Both the position numbers and the translations under genes were made by a program. Shown piece by piece: positions 11,318 through 26,055 of a DNA stretch of 64,000 nt (the first letter of the stretch is position 1; every line of letters starts with the position of its first letter). The notes below the pieces were generated by a model. The model worked only from the letters and a program-made list of their open reading frames with translations. It was not told the DNA's origin and made no database searches. Source of the stretch: Syngnathus acus (lineage: Eukaryota; Chordata; Actinopteri; Syngnathiformes; Syngnathidae); assembly GCF_901709675.1 (NCBI RefSeq), contig NC_051088.1:9140193-9204192 (forward strand), read 5' to 3'.

Positions 11318-11549
11318 TTGCTGGTAGTGAAGGGATACACACGCCTGACTGGTGTGCAGGTAGCGTGGGATCGATCCTGCTTTGTGGCAGTGTACTTGCG
11401 GCTGTGGCTGTGTGCCCTACGACTGACTGGCTGGCGACCAGTTGGAGGTGTAGCCTCCCTTGTGCCCAATGTCAGCTGGAATAGGCTCCAGCACTCCCCA
11501 CGACACTGAACAGGATAAGCAATGTTGAAGATGGATAGATGGATGGATT
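11318..11549 (+). mobile_element. SINE-like retroposon with tRNA-like head and GATG-type tail
   Basis: The left part has a Pol III B-box-like GGGATCGATCC at 11367-11377 in a tRNA-like context. The body has GGCTGGCGACCAGTTGGAGG and TCAGCTGGAATAGGCTCCAG, a module abundant in teleost genomes. The tail is GATAGATGGATGGAT. Orientation is plus. The family name is not certain; SINE status is inferred from the B box and the simple-repeat tail. Confidence 0.65.
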
Positions 11550-14500
11550 TTTTTCTCTGACTCCAGAGTAGTGCCTCACCAGTCATAAATCTCACAGTGC
11601 GTGTTGAGGTGTAGTGACTCTAAAAGGGGAAGAAAGTCAACTTCACTCCAGTTTTTGTGTGCTCAGCTGAATGTGAGCATTGTAGATTTATAGATGGACA
11701 ATGCTGATTTGAAGATTCCCACATCCAGCTCAGTTAAACCCCGACTGGTGATAATATCAAACACATTTGCCATCTGCGACTATCACGCATTCTCACTAGG
11801 AGAAGCAATGCCGTACATTTAAACCTGGTCAGATAGTTTTATAATCCTGCACTGAACATGGCATCAAAGAACCCGACACTGTAGCACGGTAGGAAAATTG
11901 CCTCCATAGGGCTATTGCAATCTTTGGGGATGATATCAGAGGACCAAAATCCCAACGGCAGCAAGCAAGCTGCATAATTTTTAGTGCAAACAAAATGCTA
12001 GTGAGAACGTTCCTTTCATTGCATTACCTCTGGTAAAGTCCAAATTATTCAGCCGTTATCAGCCTTGGCCGATTCCTGTCACTTTTCGAGGCATGCATGC
12101 ACATAGTCCAGACACGCAGTCACCTTTTCAATTGATTTGTTTGTTTATCAGCAGTTTACAATCATGAAAAAATTGCAGACGTTGTTGTGCGACTCTTGCT
12201 GGCTTCCTGCCTATACCGGCCTGTTTCCTGTGTGCTTCCGCCACCAGGACGTCTGTGGACTTCCTGCTTCGGATTACAGTAATGTGCGACTGCTGATAAA
12301 AGCAATGTGGCACTCTAATGCGTCACTCTATTGCTGTTTTTTTAGTTTTTTTTTTTTTCTACTCGTGCGTCACCGTATGAGGTTTTTTTTTGTTTTGCAC
12401 CCTTTCAGTGAGAACATCATGTGAAATGGATGACTAGTGAGCGTATCCAATGTCTGCATCCATCTTCATTCCACGTAATAGAGATGGACAGATGGCCTCT
12501 GAGAGATGGCATACGTAACTCCACAACACATGCGGCTTTCCAGCAGACCAGACTGATGGACTGAAGACAGGCTGAGAGAGGTGGCTAACAAATGGCTCTC
12601 TGATGGTCAATATTAGGCACTTCTTATGAAGTTCCCTGCACCCCCATCAGGGTCTACTCTGCGTGGAAAGACAGATTGGCTGGCCTTAGATGGGGTGAAT
12701 GTGCTCAAGTCAAGGGAGGGGAGAAACCCTGATTTAAACACTGAAACATTTCTAGGCCATGGCCTTCGGGTGACATAGTATTGACATTAGTTATTACCTA
12801 AGGCAAAAATGTTGTATTAAAAGTCACCTTTGTTTGTTGAACTTCTGGTCTTTCTCTTGTCATAATGATTGTTGTAAAATATAATAACATCACCCAAAAG
12901 ATGCTACAGTGGAGACATGACAGGCTGGCGCCTGCGCTCTTGTCTTAAAAGGGCCTAACTTCATTTTCATGTGAGCGGAAGTCGAGTCTACTGCGTTACA
13001 GCCCGCCCTCTTTGGGGGGGGCACAGAGTTGCCTCACTCCTGAATCGTTTGACAATTTGGTAACAGAAAGTAGTCTGTTGTCAGCGTAATGGCTGCATCG
13101 TCATTTCCGTGCTGGTGTAATGGTCTTGTTCAGCGTGTTTGTGAATTTAGGCAACACGCTGCATCTGGAAAATCGGTTACGAAAAGTAGACTATGTTTTA
13201 GACTCGGTCTAACCTCTGGCACAGATAGTGTAACATAATTTTATCGTCTTTGAGCGAGGCACAGGCGCACATATTCGTGGACGTCATGGTATTTCATTCA
13301 CTAATGTGACAATCCCTCCGAGACATATTAGAAAAAAATTCATTGAATGAATTATAATAATTTTCATCGGACTGAACTAAATTCATCCCACAAAGGCGCA
13401 AATGGTTCCTTATGAACAATTGATATATGAAAATAAATCCCTGGTTGTAGGCTTAAATATACACAAAAAGTAACATCATGGTGTAGAATTTGCACATTGT
13501 GGTCCACTCACTTATTTTAGGAACCCGCTCATCCTATTTCGGCCTCATTGACTTTCTTTAAAGCCATTTGTCCTGAGAGCAACCAATGAGCAATGATGTC
13601 TAAGCTAAACCAATCAAACGGCATGAGAGAGTGACACAGGGAGAGATTCTGGGAATTTCAGGCCTGTTTAGAGTCTCCTGCCGCTCTGACAGAAAGCAGA
13701 ACCCCCGATGGGAGGAAAAAAAGCAATTAGGCAATTACAGCACAGAGTCCTATAAGAATCCCACATCACCCTATTTTCATAGACTCTCTGTGGGCCGATA
13801 ACGGACAGCCACCGCAATAGTTGCGGTCCAGCTGACAAATGAGCACTGTAAGGACTTGAGGATGGAAAGTGACTAGCAATCGCAAGAAAAGCAGGATTTA
13901 AGAGGCTGCAAGAAAGGCAGGAAGCCAATGGGAAGAGGGAGAAAGCTATAGAATCAATGAAAGGCTCAATGAAATGCACACATTTTACTTTGAAAGACAA
14001 TTTCCAGCAATTTCACTGCACTTGTGCTAACACTGTGCAAATGCACAACAATCAAAACAAGTTCCTTCTTTTCGGAGTGAGCAATACAAATAAGATTCAG
14101 ACAAATTCAGGTGTCGAGTGTTTACATAAGCGTACAATTTTGAGCTGTCCATAATTACAATTGTTTCAATTTAGCACAAAAAGATGGTGTTCCTCCCATT
14201 CAGTTCAGTTGGTGGACTGCCACAATTGGTACCCCAGCTTGAGTGGTACCTTTCTAGATTGTATTCCACAATAATGTAAATAAACTTTCAAAAAATACAG
14301 TTTATGGACTAAAGGGGTACTTTTTAATCGGCTCACAGTTGTAGTCACATGTTCCTGCGGAATGATGCTGAATCAAAGAATCAGTAAGGCAGGAGATACA
14401 CTGCGCAGAATCCATTTTTCTATTTAGTAGGGAGCAAACTTGGGTGGTCCACAAGCAGTTCCTTCTTTCCTATTATTTCTCCTTTCTTCTGTATTATTTC

Positions 14501-14812
14501 CTCCCTTCACTCCCACATGTCTATCCAGCTAGTGCATTGTCAAGCATGTCTATGCAAACATTTTGGTGCAACAGCACAACTCAGATAGAAGCCATAAACA
14601 CCTTCCTTCCAAATTCCTTCATTCAAGTTCTTTGGTCCTCTCCTCCGCATCCCATCATTTGACTGTGTTTCAAAGGCAAACTTTCTCCCTCTTTACTGAG
14701 AAATATGAGGTCCGCAAAGAACATCTCCAATGTAATAAACAATTGTCAAGCAAGAGGGAAAGCAGAGCAAGAGCATTGGCCACTTTAAAAGCACATCAAA
14801 GGCTCGAAGCGA
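11550..14812. other. Intergenic, no gene seen
   Basis: Mixed-composition non-coding sequence with T-rich runs near 12340-12390 and a G run at 13013-13021. Short open frames lack protein character. No RNA gene or repeat family is recognised. Confidence 0.55.
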
Positions 14813-14856
<44 letters not shown>

Positions 14857-14865
14857 TGCACACAC

Positions 14866-14919
<54 letters not shown>

Positions 14920-14924
14920 ACACA
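14813..14924. repeat. (CA)n microsatellite
   Basis: About 112 bp of CA repeats with GCATGCA and ACGCA interruptions in the middle. His/Thr or Cys/Val open frames on the two strands are artefacts. Confidence 0.95.
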
Positions 14925-17900
14925 TGCAAAATTGTGTGCAAAAATAACTTCAAAGCCTTTGTAGGAAAATGATAATAGTTTATGTTTTACTTTGTCGCAT
15001 TTTAATGTGATACCACTGCAAAGCCACAGACATGCAACCCCGTTACACGGCATAAAGTACATTTGCACATGTTGTATTAGACCTTATACTATGGACCACA
15101 GTTATTCCATGGAGATATTCCAGGAGCTTTGAACAGGTGGAATCTTATTTGGCTATTAAAACTGATGACTGTGTGGTAATTCGGTGTCAAGGGTCAGGGT
15201 GTTCCAGAAGGTTGTGGCGTGGGTGATGTCGCTGAGATGGTTGGTGTGAGGAGAACAGAGGCAGCGAGTGGGTGTGTGGCAATGGAGGCGATCAGTTAGG
15301 AGTCAGGTATGAGTATATTGTGGGTACTAAAGAAATGACTGTATGCTAACTTTGGCCTATTTACACGGTGATTGTACCTGTGTTCATCAACGTTCATTAA
15401 AAAAACTAAAATCTAATATTTTGTATGGTATCTTAAAATTGCTATGATATCATTTGATGACATATAGCGCTTGTAGCCTCTTAATCTATTTCCCATCTTG
15501 TTTGTGACCATGAGCAACAGCCATCTTCCATAGCAGGTGGATGTCCCATCAAGGAACTCTCCCCTCACACTCCCGCTGGTGAATTCAACCCAACCCACAT
15601 GATTCCTCCCTGTTGGGGGTTGCCAAGCTGGCTGAGGAGGAGGGATCCATCCCTCTGTAGGGCCAGCGGAGAGCAGGGAGATAAGTAGACTTCACAGCCT
15701 GTGACGTAAATCACATCAAGACATGACAGTGGGACACTGAGCAGGACCACTGATAAACCTCGGCAGGGAGGCGGACAGAGTGTGAGCACTGTTGAGGACA
15801 GAAGGAGGAGGAGAGTTGCCCTCTCGGGTTATTATTATTACTCCCAACAAACTTGGAGAGGTGCTCAGTGAGTGGGTGGCATTGTTCAGTCTCTTACACT
15901 CCACACGCCTAAATCACTAAAGTCTGATGATGTCACCTGTAAAGCGATAATATGGTTGGATGTCTAAAGAGGGGATTGAAGTACTCTGTTATGATCGCAA
16001 TAGTTTCATTATTTGGGACCACACTAGATAACGTAACTAAATGTTAAACAATTAAGCCCTGCCCTTTATTTTTAAATGATTTATTTTAAGTATTAAACAC
16101 TTGTCAAACAATTTGAATAATGAACATTACAATGAGAATAAATCACATTTTGTTTCCACCTATCAGTACAGTATTTTTTGTGTCTACAATGTGCAATACT
16201 ACAAGTGCACATGTAAATGGTTGTAATTGCTAGAGGACTATTAATAAAAGAAATCTAACCAAACCCGGAGAAAATGTCAAAAGAAAGTTGGGGGATTTAC
16301 AGATATAGTTTAAAAAAATAATTTACCAAATTCAAAAAAGGAATCATTAGAAAGTCATCGTAATGGGTTAGTAAAATTATGGTATTTTTTTTATTAATTT
16401 CAATTGTATTCAAAGAAAAATTTATAGGACTGGTATATATTGTAAAATACAGAATGAAAGAAGATATTCAGATTCTATTCCCTGAAATTTTCACTTCATT
16501 ATCAAGATTCTAGGGATGTATTTCTGTTGTTTTTCTTTGTCTTTTCACTGGCCTATGGTACAGTTTTATAACCTCTGACTTCCCATTGAGTGCAGATACA
16601 AGCCTCACCCTGTTGGTACATTATCAATGAAGTTGGTACCCAAACTTGAGGTTGCCAAAAAAGTGGCATACTTTGCATCAGTTATATTTGTAGACTTTGA
16701 AAATGTTCACATTGTAGACACGAAAAAAAAATTGTACTCTAGTGAACTAATTTGGACTGGTAGGTGGAAACGAAATGTGACTTATTCTCCTTGTAATGTT
16801 ACCCCATTGGCTCATTCTCTTTGTGTGTTTTCACACTGGGATTCTTCATGCCTGTCTTATTGTCCATTGGTCCTGTAAGACAAAGGGTTAAGTAAATGTT
16901 TGGGAAAGATAAGACCACTCAGCCTGACAGGCAGCAGACCCCACAGCGAAGGGGGACCAAGTTTCTTCCCCCCACCCGCCAACACACACACTCACACACT
17001 GGTCACATAGACAGTTTGCGTTCTACCCAGCACACTGCTCATCCTTCATCCCAAATGGACATAGATCAGTCATCATGGTGGCAAGTAATTAAATTACCTA
17101 GGTGGGTGATGGAAAGTTCCTGGTTTGGATGTATTTGCCGTTTATGAACAGGAGTTTGGCAATTATGTCCAAACGTTTAGGAAATAATCAGTTCCAATGT
17201 CAATCTGACCACTGTTCAACCTTTATCAATCCACATTTTAACTGTCACATCAGTAATTTTTTTCTGACATTTTGGTTAAATTCTGACGAGTATTTACATG
17301 CTGGTTGTTTGTTTAAATGCTCCAGCACAAAGTGTGAGTATTAAACTATATTTATTATCTCAACAATAATGAACACAACAATAATCCGCTTTGTGTTTAG
17401 TCAGAATACGACTTTATGCAGGTAAAACTGTCAGGCTGTTACATCATCATTTTTAATCCATGTCAGTCTTGCTAAATATACACTAAAAGGTGGTAGCAAC
17501 ATTTTTTGTTTACGGTGATCTCAATGGTCTCAACTCACCTATCCTGGTATGCCATGCGGCTCCAATTAGGCCATTTTGCTTAATTGCTGTCTCTTGTTCT
17601 GGATGAGCTGACTGGAAGTATTTATTTCTTCTTTACATTTGGCTGCTGTAAAGACCCTTATCTGTATGTTGAGATGCCGTATGGAAGGAATGCAGGCACT
17701 AAGCTTTGTTTCTGCGTCAGCTTAGTCATACTGGGATGCAAAGATTCAGAACGGTAATCCAGAGCGTAATGGTGCCAAAGGTCTGTAAATGTACCTGATG
17801 CTATGCATACAGTATATTTTGGAGTTATGTCCTATAATATATAAATCCTGATCATTTAAGTGTAGAATAAAGTCCGTCAAGTTAAACATAGCATAAATGT

Positions 17901-20017
17901 TTCTCTATAAATCAACAAGATCCAACCATGCCGCTACCAGTGATTTTTTGTCCAGAGCTGGAAAAGCTTCAAATAAAAATACAAGACCAACTACTGTCTT
18001 ATACACTATTGACAGGACACTTCTGAAACAATCCCCATTAAAGTCTAAAGCTACATAGAGCAACATAAATATTCTGCCGACTAAATTCCAACTCATTTTT
18101 TAACTACAATTTTTTAACTACTGAATTATTTTACTCTATAGTTTATAAAGGCTATTAACAGTATCACATTACTGTTCATCTTTTTCCCTGGAGTGTGGAG
18201 TATAACATGCTAGCTATAATAGCACCTTAACGGATTGGATCCAGGAACATTCCTCAGGTTCTTAAATCAACATGTCCTCACCGCTGCAGAGATGTTTTTG
18301 TCCTAAAAGCCCACTGATGCATTCTCATAAGCTCTTGAAATGCAAGATGGAGAAAAAGGAGTAAATTAGTCAAGACAAAAAGTTCCCACGCTATGCTATC
18401 AACCCCAGCATGACTCATGAATATATATCGCTCCACCCGGAAAAAAAAAAGGGAAAGTATCCCATCAGCTCTACTTGGCTAAGTCCACTGCAGCCAGTCA
18501 GTCTTTGGTCTGCACATTCCTCCCCTCAGAAAAACTACTGAAACAAATAGGGTGCATCTCAGCGCAGGAAACATTGGGGAGGCTGTGCAGAGGGTTATCC
18601 AGAGTGCACATCCAGAAGCTGAGACAGAAACAGATGACGGTAAGAAACAAGAGGCAGAGAAATGAGGGAGACGGATGGAGATGACTGCCAAAGGCCAGCA
18701 AGAAGTAAATGGATGAACGTTGAGGGAATGAGCAGAGATGGAGGGAAGGCACAAAGCGTAGACTTGCATATCCAACAGAAGAGGAGCAACTTGAGAGGAC
18801 AACATCAGCCATCCATTCTTTATACCGCTTACATAACTGTTTTATGTAAACCTGTACAACAAACAATCGTGTGGCGATTAAGGAGATACCTTCCTATACC
18901 AAAGCCATAGAAATGTTGTTTATATTTGATGAGAGCCATCCTCATCCGCTAGAGAAGGAACTACAGAAGAGAAGAGGGCTGGCGAGGAACTGATGTGGGA
19001 GATAATGAGTCTTTACGACGGCCGTAATGATGATTATTTAGCGATGACTGGAGCGCCGTCAGAAGATCAAACGATACTCGTCGGGTAGCTCAGAGCCCCC
19101 AACCGCACTCCACTGATGTATCTTCAAAGCTTTAGTGCATCACTGAATGCACACCAGGCAGCAAAACAAAAATTCTAGCTGCAGTTGTACACATGCAGAC
19201 TGTTGTGAAGCATGAAATTAGAAACGGAATTAGATTTTAATACTTGAGATAATTGTGATGAATCACCTATGTTACCTGTTCATCCAGTCGGCAGGGGCGA
19301 GTTTAATCCAACAAAATATGACTGACGCTGGCTTCCTTCCTGGGGGAATAATGACGTTTCGTAACTCAGTATTCTTGCTTGCCTCTTCCACTAACACTTC
19401 CTCTATCACTTCAAATTTCATTTTGAACTGGAGCAGCTCCCCCAAATCTTCCTTGGTAAAAATCATGAGGGTTACACTTGAAGCGCACAACCCATTATTA
19501 AAGACTGCGGTCTACCACAACTTTTAAACCTGTTGTTGCTGTCTAGTGACCACACAATTTAATGGCTGCTATCTGGGATCTTAGTAAATCAGTAATTTGA
19601 ACATTAATAAATGGGACCCTTTAGTTTCATAATTAAAGCAAAGACTGAGCATGATATTTAGTTAACATTAACAGCTTTTAATATTCACTTAAACCATTGC
19701 TTGGAGAGGCAATGAACACAGTACTTGATGATGGCCTCAGAAAAGACTATTTCTATTTATCTGGAGAGAAAACGGGCATTCTCAACTAGATTGTGCTGAC
19801 TTCAAAACTATTTTAATGTGTTTCTTTAAGTGTTGTTTTTAAGTGTGTTTGAGTATTTGTTCAAAACGCCAAAATACCACCAGACCCTTGGAGCCGGTCA
19901 TCAACACCACACTGACACCTAACTGAGCTGGTGCTCTGAGAACTGTGTGACTAAAGGCTAGTACCTGGCACACATCACTCTACACCTGCCCCCACACTCT
20001 ATATCCACATCCACACA
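14925..20017. other. Intergenic, no gene seen
   Basis: No protein family, splice-consistent exon or RNA gene was found. The segment at 19260-19500 has an open minus-strand frame with ordinary-looking composition (KEDLGELLQFKMKFEVIEEV), but it has no start context, family match or flanking exons and may be a transposon fragment. Confidence 0.5.
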
Positions 20018-20414
20018 CTACAGAGCAGTGGTTCTTAACCTGGGTTCGATCGAAGGTTCGGTGAGTCGGGCTCAGGGGTTCGGTAGAGCCTCCACTACGG
20101 AGGGCCAAACACACCTCATTTAGCGTGTAAATTTGCGATGACGTATATCTGAACTGGTCTCGCAAAGGCATCAGCAGAAGTCACACTTATTCGCAGGTAT
20201 GTCATTTGTTGTGAGTTCATTTATTGTGTTGGTTTTGTTCTTTGAACAAGGTGATGTTCATGCACGGCTCATTTTGTGCACTAGTAAAAAACATCTATGT
20301 CTTGAATTTGAAAAATAGAATTGTATTTTTCACGAAAGAGGGGTTGGGTGAAAGCGCATATGAAACTGGTGGGGTTCGGTACCTCCAACAAGGTTAAGAA
20401 CCACTGCTCTAGAG
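20018..20414 (+). mobile_element. Full-length hAT-type MITE, copy 1 of a second family
   Basis: The element spans 20026-20406 (381 bp). Both ends carry CAGTGGTTCTTAACCT as inverted repeats (16 bp identical). It is flanked by CTACAGAG and CTCTAGAG, an 8 bp TSD with two mismatches, so older than the 9962 insertion. A near-identical copy in the opposite orientation lies at 59092-59465. There is no coding capacity. Confidence 0.87.
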
Positions 20415-21360
20415 ACTAATGGAGCCATCTTGCCTTCATACCTATCGGAAGTGAAAAATGAAAACTTTACAGGTATAACATCTACACTTCTGGAAAGACA
20501 ACGTGTTGGAGTGGGCCTGTGTGAGAATTTTTGCAATTCATCCAGAAAGGGTTAACTAACTGATAAACCCAAGACAGGGCGTGCAATCTCTGTTCCAGTT
20601 CATTCCAAAACCGAGGTTATGGTTCTTTCACACCAAACATATCCGAAGCTGCGAGTGCTACTGTGTTCAAGCGCGCCATGGAAAATTGTCAACCCTTCCA
20701 CTCTTGCACAGTCACAACTTAAGATACCTGTACCTCAAAGGACTCTGAGAAGATTTGGAAAAGAGCCTTGGAAAATTATAATCTGACACTTACTCACATT
20801 ATCGTAAGGTCCAGACTAGGATCAGACAGTTCTAAAACAGATGAGAAGACCACTATACACTAAAAAATCGAGCTGAATTTTTCATTGATGTCATACATGC
20901 AGGCAATGCTATTCAAAGGAATAGAGGTTGAAGGAATATAGAGAGTTGCGCTCGACTGTATTGTGAGGATATCATTGACTTCTTTTCGTTACAGTACAGT
21001 AATCGTATGGTTATTTTAAGTCTTACCCAAAGTGAGTGACACTAACCAAGATTTTTATTGATAGCAAACTTATTTTTTCCCAACTGTGCTTTCATTTATT
21101 GCTCCTTCCCTGCTCACAAATCTCATCAGCTCTTCTTTTGACCCATTCCACACCTCCTTCCCCCACTCTGTAAAATCAACTAGTTCTCCTCTCTCCTTGG
21201 CCCTTCATCCTTCATGTGAGGGTGATGGAGAGAGAGGAGGAAGAGGAGGAGGAGCGCCTGTGGGGGTTGAGTAAGCCTGGACTTGACCCCTGCTTTCTGG
21301 GCTCCGAGTAGTCTCCTCGAAACCCGGGCCAATGACTGATGGAGAGACAACCAGGCACGA
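20415..21360. other. Intergenic, no gene seen
   Basis: No coding or RNA feature is recognised. A purine-rich GAGAGAGGAGGAAGAGGAGG stretch lies at 21229-21248. Confidence 0.5.
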
Positions 21361-21529
<169 letters not shown>

Positions 21530-21773
21530 GATTTTTTTGGTGCAGGCAGGAGGCGGGAAACTATGGCATTGAGGTCCATTTGGGGCCAATAAATCCAACA
21601 CTGCATTCGTGTGCTAGATAGTGAAATATGGCTATTTTTAGAAACATAGCCAGGCATGTAAGTTACATGGCTCAACATAAATGAGTGTTTGCCCAGTTTA
21701 CTTTCATAATTGATACTTTCTCCTCATTAAAATTCTCAAAATGTTTGTGCGCACAGAGAAATGAATGCAAATG

Positions 21774-21801
21774 ATAATAATAATAATAATAATAATAATA
21801 T
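21774..21801. repeat. (AAT)n trinucleotide repeat
   Basis: About nine ATA/AAT units in a row. Confidence 0.9.
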
Positions 21802-24539
21802 GGTTTGGCATGCATATGTTTTTCTCACCCACTTAAGAAAGAAAAATAGTTTTAAAAGTTGATTTGGCCCTACGACTTGCTATTGAGAAAGATTTGCACT
21901 GCTTTCTGTGTGTACTGTGTGTGCATGCATGCGTGTGTGAGTGTGCTTAGAATCTAAAGGAAGGACATGAATCTTGCTCATAGGCACTTTCACCTCACCT
22001 CCCTCAAGGCTGACACTGTCAATATTACTTGAGGTGTCTCGGAGGGAATAAGGAGGAAAGGTGTGAGGTAGATATTTGTGAGGGGTGATTCATCTCCTGC
22101 ACTCAGCAGAGTGCAGACCTCTGCCAAGGACAAACATCCGCTTTCACCATGCATTCTCTATAAATTGGTGCATTGGAGGGGGCACCATTTATTCATTGAA
22201 AGTTTGAAATTACTCATTCACACTGTGCAGTAATGTAATCAAATGTGTATTGAATTCCAAATTTCATGAATTTCAAAGTGCAAATAATTACATATTTTTA
22301 GATGCTGAGTGAAACCGCTTTTTGGGGGCGCAATTTCTCAATTGGTCCCTGCACTCAAGGCCTGAGTTTACATCCCTCCCTTCCCTTCTAACTTTTTTCT
22401 TCCTCAAGGAAACAATCAAACTCACGGGCACGGAAGTCATCGTTCACGAGTGTCACCGAGCAATCCGTCATCCTGCTGTTTCCAGCTCTTATTTTAGGTC
22501 TCCCAGTCATTTATAATACGTCTGTGAATAGCAGTCTGACTCCAGAGCTAATTATATCAAGGGATTTTTGATTCATGGTCTTTGCATAGAGAACATAAAA
22601 ACAGCTGCATGTTCCAAGCTCAGCAAATAGTGGAAGTCATCAAGCACATTGGCTAGCATGTTAGCTCTCTGCTGTATTGCTGCTGTCCAGGTTGAGTATT
22701 GTTGACTCAGCCTGATAAAAGAGTGAAGGATAACATGGGTTCACTGTGGCCTTAAAACAACCTTTTAAAGGGGCTTGACTGGGCTGGGCTTTGGGTTACA
22801 AGCTGTCCCAAGCTGTGTTTCTCTCTATTCGGTTGTGCATTCAGTGAGGTTGTTGTTATTGTTTTTGTTTTACTCCAGCAAAAGGAAGTCAACCAACGGA
22901 TCACTTAGGAGGTGAGTAAGGAGAATCATTCAGGGGGACATGTTTAAAACAACAGTTCATGACCCCAAAACCATAGGTCACCGGAGTTTCCGTAAAGACC
23001 AAAAGATGAGCTCTCTTGTTAAAGTTAACTCACGCATAAGCCTAAACATTTTGATGTTTATTTGTTGCAACAGAATTAAGTTAGATGAACAGCAGCACAA
23101 TTTTGATTGGTGTCATTTTCTATTGTTAGGTGATGTCAACAAGGTACAGGATGCACTTTGGTTTATAGTTGTTGACAACCTTTGCCCTGATTGATTAGTG
23201 ACCTTTGAGGATGCTTTAGCCTGTGCACAATAGTAGTTGCAAGCAAACAATAAATGAATATACCAATGTATGACATTCGGTTTTGAAAGCTAAATTCACA
23301 GTTGGATCACAATCTCATGTTGAGTACAGCAAAAAGGAAATGTAGCAAATACTCAGGCACAGTACGTGTGGTCTGTTCAAGGATGACCTATGTGTTTGGG
23401 CTTAGTATTAACAGCACACACTGAGATGCAGTTAGTCACTTGGGCCTTGACACCTGCTCAACCCCCGGCCTTGCTTTCAGGTCCAAATTCAGTTCAGGGT
23501 TTATTTGTCTGAAGAAATGAACCAAAGGCAGTGCTGTGTTTGTGGAGTTCACCAAATAAGTGGGAATGCCTAACGCTTGAGAGTATTCATATATGGAAAT
23601 GCATAGAATTATAAATGTACACATAATGTATAGTGACTTGAATGGCTACTCTTGAGTTTAATGTTGATGTTGTAAAAAGACATGTCACCAGGAAAAGGAT
23701 AAAAATAAAATAACTCAAGCGATACACCTGCAATCTTTCTAGAGACTCTTCAAAACACACTTTTACATATGTGTGTCTCCAAAGGCTTCAAGTAACTTTG
23801 CTGAGCTCATGAGATGAAGAATACGGCTTTAAAGAATTGTTGTCGTTTTAGTCTAGTGTACATTGCAATTTCAATTGCTGGAATGGTGACTGCAGCACAT
23901 TACTTGCAGTGGCTTTTTCCCACTGAACAATATGCTTAGCTCGGTTGAGCTCCCCTTACAGTAAGGAGCCAAATTGGATTTGAGAGGAAATTGACGATCG
24001 CAGCAAAGTGGAGATTGTAGCGTACTATATGCAGCATCCAGAGCTACGTTGAATTTTGTCATTTTTAGCTGTATCTCAAACGTTACAATTATGAGACAAT
24101 GACAACCAATGACCATTAATTGAAAATGCACAAAAAAATATTTGGTGGAGCAGCCTAGTCACCTCTCATGATACAAGCATCAATATTGACAAAGCGCCAA
24201 AGATGATTCTGAGAACTATACGGGGATACGTGATGCAACATACGCCATTTAATTGAATAGGCTCCTTAACCCCTCATTTGGAGCATGCCCTTTGTTACCC
24301 TTTGCCTGAAAAACAGTTGCTCATGCTGCACGTGATGAAGGCCTTCCCCAGGAATCGCGAGGATGTAACATCTCACCCGGCGCCATAAAGCAGGGCGGTG
24401 TTGTTGGCGCAGTGGTGCCTCCATGTCGCCATGGTGGCAGTAAAGCAGCCTTGTTGCTGACTGCCACGCATTCTCCTCCTCAGCATGGATTAGCGCCATA
24501 AAGCACAGTTGGAACATAACCTTTGGACACCCACTTGGT
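21802..24539. other. Intergenic, no gene seen
   Basis: Non-coding sequence left of the gata5 3' end. Short open frames only; no recognisable repeat or RNA. Confidence 0.5.
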
Positions 24540-24565
24540 ACACACACACACACACACACACACAC
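24540..24565. repeat. Short (CA)13 microsatellite
   Basis: Uninterrupted CA units in intergenic sequence about 1.9 kb past the gata5 stop codon. Confidence 0.9.
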
Positions 24566-26049
24566 TCATTTCTCACTGAATGAAGTCATACAGGTGTGTA
24601 TTATGCTGCAATCAGGGGCGGGGTGGCCATCGGTAATTTCGGGAGCTTCGTGAACGGCCAGTGGCCCATCTGAAAATTGCAGCATATCATAGCTGGCCAG
24701 GAGGATTATAGATTTACACTCAATTTTATTAATCCCTTGGGATTGCTCCTTCAGGAAATTCTGGTTCCAGTAGTTTACACAGAAAAATAGTACAATTAAG
24801 AATATTGCACATTGGTAATAATACAAAGAGGAACTTTCTATGAGGGGCTGGAGCTACTTCAACAAGTTTTGTTTATATATTATTTTCTATTTTTGAAATA
24901 GTGAGGGACAATTAATAGTTGAAAACTATTCAAAATACTTTACATTATTTTCCACAATTAATCAGAAATGAGTTGGGCAGCTTCAGTCATTAAGAGGGAT
25001 ATTTTATATACACATTACATTTTAATACAATTGAGATATTCAGGTACATGTTAGCAGCAAGGATAATGTATGCATTTCCTCTAACGTTTATAAATAATTA
25101 TTGGAACAATTTTGAAATGATAACAAAGACAGTGCAAATGAATTTTTTTTATTTTCTGCATATTGCATGTATTGCACTGTGTGTAATAAGAAAACCTATT
25201 TTGGGACACTTTTTCAGAATAAAATGTTTAATCAAGCTTCTTTGTTACCAAAAGTGACACTTTTTAGAGTATGTGATAACAGGACTCTGCATCACAAGCT
25301 GCATTATTGAATTCTTGTGAGAATACAGTATATTGAGTGTAGGGGATGGTTATAGGTTTGTTTTTATGACCCACTGAGAATAAGGTGCAGACCTGCATTG
25401 GTAAATTACTGGTCATGTCGTGTCATCTGTTCTCATATAAATAAATTGTAATCGGTTAAATCCCAAAGGTGTGGAATCAACAAATATGGAACAAACTGAA
25501 CTTTAAAAGGTCCTTTTTTGGACAGAAATATGATCTCTATATGCAGTGAGACTTACTTTTTATTACTTTCATTCTTTTCTTACCAATCAAATTAATAAAT
25601 AGTAAACTAGTTCAAGCTGCAAAGATTCCAAAGGACTTTGATAAGAGACAAGAAACAGAGGGTGACATACTATTTAAAATATTACAATAACAAAAATGTC
25701 ATTATTGTCATAATACAAAATTACATTGTTTTTAACTATTTCACATAATGGAACCATTGCACTTTTACAGTCAATTGTTTGGGGGAAAACCTCTGATACA
25801 TACGCAACACCTGAAAATGAACAATTCGAAATTAAATTTTTAACCGTCATACCTCAAACTAATTGCTTACCAAACCCTGCAAGGAGATCACGCAAAATGG
25901 CCAACCGGCAGGGAGAAGTGGAGTCAAATGATATATGGTGACTTAACTGCCCTTATCTCAACATAAATAATGCGCCTATAAAAGTCAATCATCTACATGC
26001 TGAAGATGAGTTGTGTTCAACAGCCATAAAAAAAAGTTTTTCTTTCCAT

Positions 26050-26055
26050 TTTATT
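26050..26055 (-). promoter_or_regulatory. gata5: Candidate gata5 poly(A) signal AATAAA
   Basis: TTTATT on the plus strand reads AATAAA on the gata5 strand, 415 bases past the stop codon. It is the nearest strong hexamer noticed, but further copies lie to the left (for example near 25560), so the true 3' end may be longer. Confidence 0.35.

Noticed and set aside
11360-11380. Possible tRNA gene from the B-box-like GGGATCGATCC (and 26904-26916)
   Set aside because: No cloverleaf can be drawn and the motif sits in a dispersed repeat with a SINE-type body and tail.
19272-19490. 72-codon minus-strand frame with plausible composition
   Set aside because: No family match, start context or splice partners; may be a decayed transposon fragment but cannot be supported.
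24613-24830. CAGGGGCGGGGTGGCC segment as another hAT end, and the following ATTAATCCCTTGGGATTGCT as a LINE tail
   Set aside because: No matching second end or TSD could be found for the first, and the second could not be tied to a named family by eye.
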